Below are positions 62,501 through 64,000 of a stretch of 64,000 nucleotides of DNA, piece by piece. How positions within the stretch are numbered: position 1 is the first letter of the stretch; the number at the start of each line of letters is the position of its first letter. A program made the position numbers and the translations under genes. The notes beneath the pieces were generated by a model. The model made no database searches. It was not told the DNA's origin and saw only the letters and a program-made list of their open reading frames with translations. Source of the DNA: Gracilaria vermiculophylla (lineage: Eukaryota > Rhodophyta > Florideophyceae > Gracilariales > Gracilariaceae); contig JAHNZQ020003146.1 in assembly GCA_019155205.2 (NCBI GenBank), positions 1,125,897 through 1,189,896 on the forward strand, read 5' to 3'.

Positions 62501-62514
62501 AAACAGTGAGATGA
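59503..62514 (+). CDS. UTP12: U3 snoRNP / SSU processome protein UTP12 (WDR3)
   Basis: This intronless gene encodes 1,003 residues of the UTP-B subcomplex member UTP12/DIP2, needed for 18S rRNA processing in the nucleolus. It starts MVKAYLKYEQVAAFGVVAS, the family N-terminus, and has two WD40 propellers. Blade ends include VTIWNLRTAE, IRLWELSVIG, VIMWNTAEG, IRVYDVDTQ, LKLWNVATQKCI, VCLWDFEDIL, IKLWGMDFGDCQRSLRAHS, LKYWDADKFE and LRVWRRTDEP. The C-terminal helical Utp12 domain (roughly residues 830-980) contains EALHILPLGAAVAVLEYCCKLL and ISGS-free helices that pair with UTP13 in the complex. The ATG at 59503 is the first in frame and lies at the conserved position. Confidence 0.95.
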   Translation: MVKAYLKYEQVAAFGVVASNTAPCIELKNNNGLPLVACAAGDNVTIWNLRTAESVVRLGNSATRKAGPVQAIAVSDGGETIASGYADGSIRLWELSVIGDITHSAFEQEEPHPLITFNGHRSGVSCLAFEKIAAGRKTNKTASVRPSALVSGSNDGDVIMWNTAEGNGIFRLAAHHDAVTSVLYFMRQPDAYIVSSSKDGTIRVYDVDTQHCVQTIVGYRAEVWSMQLDPTNSLLVTGSVGAELKGFRLRDSTAQTSALNNNQEQANSNHLDHETVFREIGSVERQTAAERVNSINFTMYDGETFMLVGAADKNAEIYSVRSLKKAESHRKRREKREIEAIQKELAITREEKGWSDLIFQQNLSAKKETVSCQLELPDFLYSIRQLRMSKKLRSIAFFESNVVKGKGQGGEAKLQLLAQAKDTSIEVHQVHVSSKKKKKRSNERQNTAANENFESNEIKKLINLDFEGHRSDVRSVSLAPDDNHLVSASDGYLKLWNVATQKCIRSMKLDGYGLCSQFLGAEGRIAVVGTKTGGLHVYNMGSGTLITEHKEAHKKEIWSMCLDNKIYEADMLITGGSDKRVCLWDFEDILMNKKGEIKLKQVLEMPDEVLCVKVAFGRKRPVLLVSLMDSTVRAFFMDTFEPYLSFYGHRLPVMSFDVSSDGQILATGSADKTIKLWGMDFGDCQRSLRAHSESVLSLVFQPNTHYLISGSRDGTLKYWDADKFEFVCEIEGQRGEVWSVTTSNDGEIIASASHDKLLRVWRRTDEPIFLEEERDKRMDEVFESSLIEEDLKEASKSKKGDAGFMKDLSKGEASTAGKRSLETVKGGERLLEALKYCSEEEERLATASDEAQNPMMLGLSPEAFMLRTLEQIKTADLDEALHILPLGAAVAVLEYCCKLLDPKCKAAILSAEMLIRSCIYLIKLHHSQITAGAASRKLVSDLQERMLQHTNNIRKRLGFNGAALQFWQTELVERDDAPFRDAEAKAHNMKRKRMKTNRMQTVR

Positions 62515-62673
62515 GTAAAATGAAGACAAGTATGCTTATACTAAGACCAGTACTGTTCAATTGAAGACGTGACGCACTCGCGTTCCCCTTTCCGCCAGAC
62601 CCAAGGGATGGGGTTTGCACACACGCGGGGTGCAGCACAGCCGAAGCTGAAGGTCATATTCGACACTAAACCC

Positions 62674-63266
62674 TTAGACCTTCGGGATTTCTTCGCGCAT
62701 CATTTCTAGACTGCGTTTGGTGTTTGCGATAAGACTGTCGATTGTAAGCCCGTACTCTTGTAATCTTACCGAGTATTGTTTGATAAACATCTGCGCGGAA
62801 AATTCCTCGCTGAGCTTGAGGCGTGTGAGAAAGATTGCAAATCTGTCGACGACATCGAGTGCAGAATCTATGAATATATGCTTTCCCTGTGAGTCAAAGG
62901 ACTATGAAGCGTAGGCAAAAGTTGTGTCAGAAAATGTTGATAATGGTATGGTCACCCAAATGAATAACACTCCATCAGAAAACGTACCTCATATCGAGTG
63001 CCAAGTTTCGCCAGCTCGGAGTAATCTCGTTCAAGAGAGCCCATTTCCTTTCGCACGATTTCGGATTTCATCAACTTGCTATCTGAGAAATCAGGAAAGA
63101 ACGGACCCATCATGGAAACTCTTGCCTGACGATGGCGACGTGTGGATGTGGTCGATACCTTACTCCGTGGTCTGCAGACTCTGATCGTCGATGAATTTCG
63201 AGATAGAGAGAAAGGAATTCCTGATGTGAAAGCTGGGCATCTGTTCCCCTTCATATTACCTGACAT
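62674..63266 (-). CDS. DUF1825 family protein, plastid
   Basis: Two exons (62988-63266 and 62674-62901), separated by an 86-bp GTACGT...TAG intron in phase 0, give 168 residues. After about 55 Ser/Arg-rich residues that look like a plastid transit peptide, the mature part starts MMGPFFPDFSDSKLMKSEIV and continues EMGSLERDYSELAKLGTRYE, then across the junction SFDSQGKHIFIDSALDVVDRF, IFLTRLKLSEEFSAQM and LQEYGLTIDSLIAN. This pattern is that of DUF1825, a family of cyanobacteria and plastid-bearing eukaryotes with no known function. The start is the first ATG in frame, and the transit peptide could have another upstream exon. Confidence 0.8.
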
Positions 63267-64000
63267 TGGTTGACACCGTGAAATCTACAAGCTTGCGTGT
63301 AGGTGGACAGCGGAGATAAGTTGGCTAATGGTGCTAACGTTTAACGTTCGGAGAGAGCGGAAGTGCAGCCTGGGTCAGCAAGATATCGCGGCGTACACGC
63401 GGATACCAGATTGTTTCTTAGGGAGAAACGGCTTGGACGTTTCTGCATATACGAGCAAAGTGTCCGTGGCGTTTACCGGTCGATCAAAACGACTGTTGGC
63501 GATGATTCACGACATCCGGCAGATTTCATCGTTTGTGGTTATAAAGCCCTGCGGCCATATCCAATAAAGCCTAAAATCTCATCTACTGGTGACTTTTCAT
63601 TGGCTCGTGTCTGCATCAACTTGGAGCTGTAAGAGAAATGCAACACAGTTCTTCAAATGCTACTTCATCTGGGTAGTTCTGCTCGCTGGTGTGCAAACAA
63701 CAGCTTTATTCTAGCACCGCCCATCGTTTTTTTTGAAGAGCCAAGTTGTCGGCGACAGGGGTTATCGCTCTGAAGACAATTTTCTCGCAATCCCCACGTG
63801 TGGATCGTGTGTTGAAAAGTTGAACCAGGGTAGGGAGTGTGCTCGGAAACTTCTTCAGGTTTCAGGCAAGGGAGGAAACATTTTGGGCTTACTCAGATAA
63901 AGACGTTTTCGTCTTGTTTATGCAATATGAAGCTACTCAAAATCGGCGAAGCTTGGCGCGCGGCTCCCACGAACTCGTCTTGCATTCATTACTGGAGACC
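63267..64000. other. Right-edge region, no gene supported
   Basis: Two overlapping plus-strand frames (63328-63567 and 63363-63632) look weakly protein-like, but neither matches a family. This is probably promoter for the DUF1825 gene and possibly the start of a gene beyond the window. Confidence 0.35.

Noticed and set aside
63363..63632. SARYRGVHADTR, recalling the start of an AP2 DNA-binding domain
   Set aside because: The rest of the AP2 pattern (WxAxI, LGxFxTxxEAAxAYD) is absent and an overlapping frame looks equally protein-like.
1..64000. CRISPR arrays, operons or a prokaryotic defence system
   Set aside because: Introns, eukaryotic complexes (Mediator, eIF3, SSU processome) and transposon types show nuclear eukaryotic DNA. 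No spaced short direct repeats were seen.

Overview
This is nuclear DNA of a photosynthetic eukaryote, most likely a red alga (Rhodophyta). I infer that from gene content and gene structure, not from a database match. The genes carry short GT-AG introns (72 to 141 bp). Several products are nuclear-encoded and look organelle-targeted: a glutaredoxin-like/CP12 fusion, a DUF1825 protein, a bacterial-type AspRS and QueA. There is a CBM20-like fragment. The tRNA-Lys gene is interrupted in its D-loop, a feature reported for the red alga Cyanidioschyzon. Another plastid-bearing lineage is not excluded.

Bases 1-14,300 are AT-rich, gene-poor and full of mobile-element remains. There are two families of solo long terminal repeats. 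One has four copies of about 553 bp and the other three copies of about 760 bp. Both have TG...CA ends and 5-bp target duplications, exact or off by a base or two. There is a decayed piggyBac-type transposase, and a decayed Tc1-type transposase split in two by one of the LTRs. No intact host gene is seen here.

Bases 14,500-25,800 hold eIF3a (one intron), a GRAM-domain membrane protein broken by a 100-N assembly gap in a poly-G tract, a plastid glutaredoxin-like protein ending in a CP12 C-terminal motif, a very GC-rich segment with a small membrane-protein ORF, tRNA-Lys, a long G-poor tract, an unrecognised ORF and a CBM20-like fragment.

Bases 25,900-64,000 are gene-dense and mostly housekeeping. 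In order: UTP21, a nucleoplasmin-like (HD2/FKBP39-type) protein, QueA (three exons), a J-domain membrane protein overlapping PRMT7 tail to tail, a sugar nucleotidyltransferase-like protein, a GNAT acetyltransferase, bacterial-type AspRS, a DUF1365 protein, mitoribosomal mL43 (two exons), an RSA3-domain protein, cyclin C (three exons), an MFS organic-anion transporter, a PPR protein (two exons), an intact hAT-derived protein without obvious catalytic residues, UTP12 and the DUF1825 plastid protein (two exons). Two SSU-processome WD40 proteins (UTP21 and UTP12), the RSA3-domain protein and the nucleoplasmin-like protein give the segment a ribosome-biogenesis flavour. I see no operon-like logic.

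The strongest candidates for something new are the glutaredoxin-like/CP12 fusion (19964-21046), the apparently domesticated hAT protein (56093-58579), the D-loop-interrupted tRNA and the nuclear queA. Exon boundaries were read by eye from splice consensus and protein-family continuity. No searches were run.
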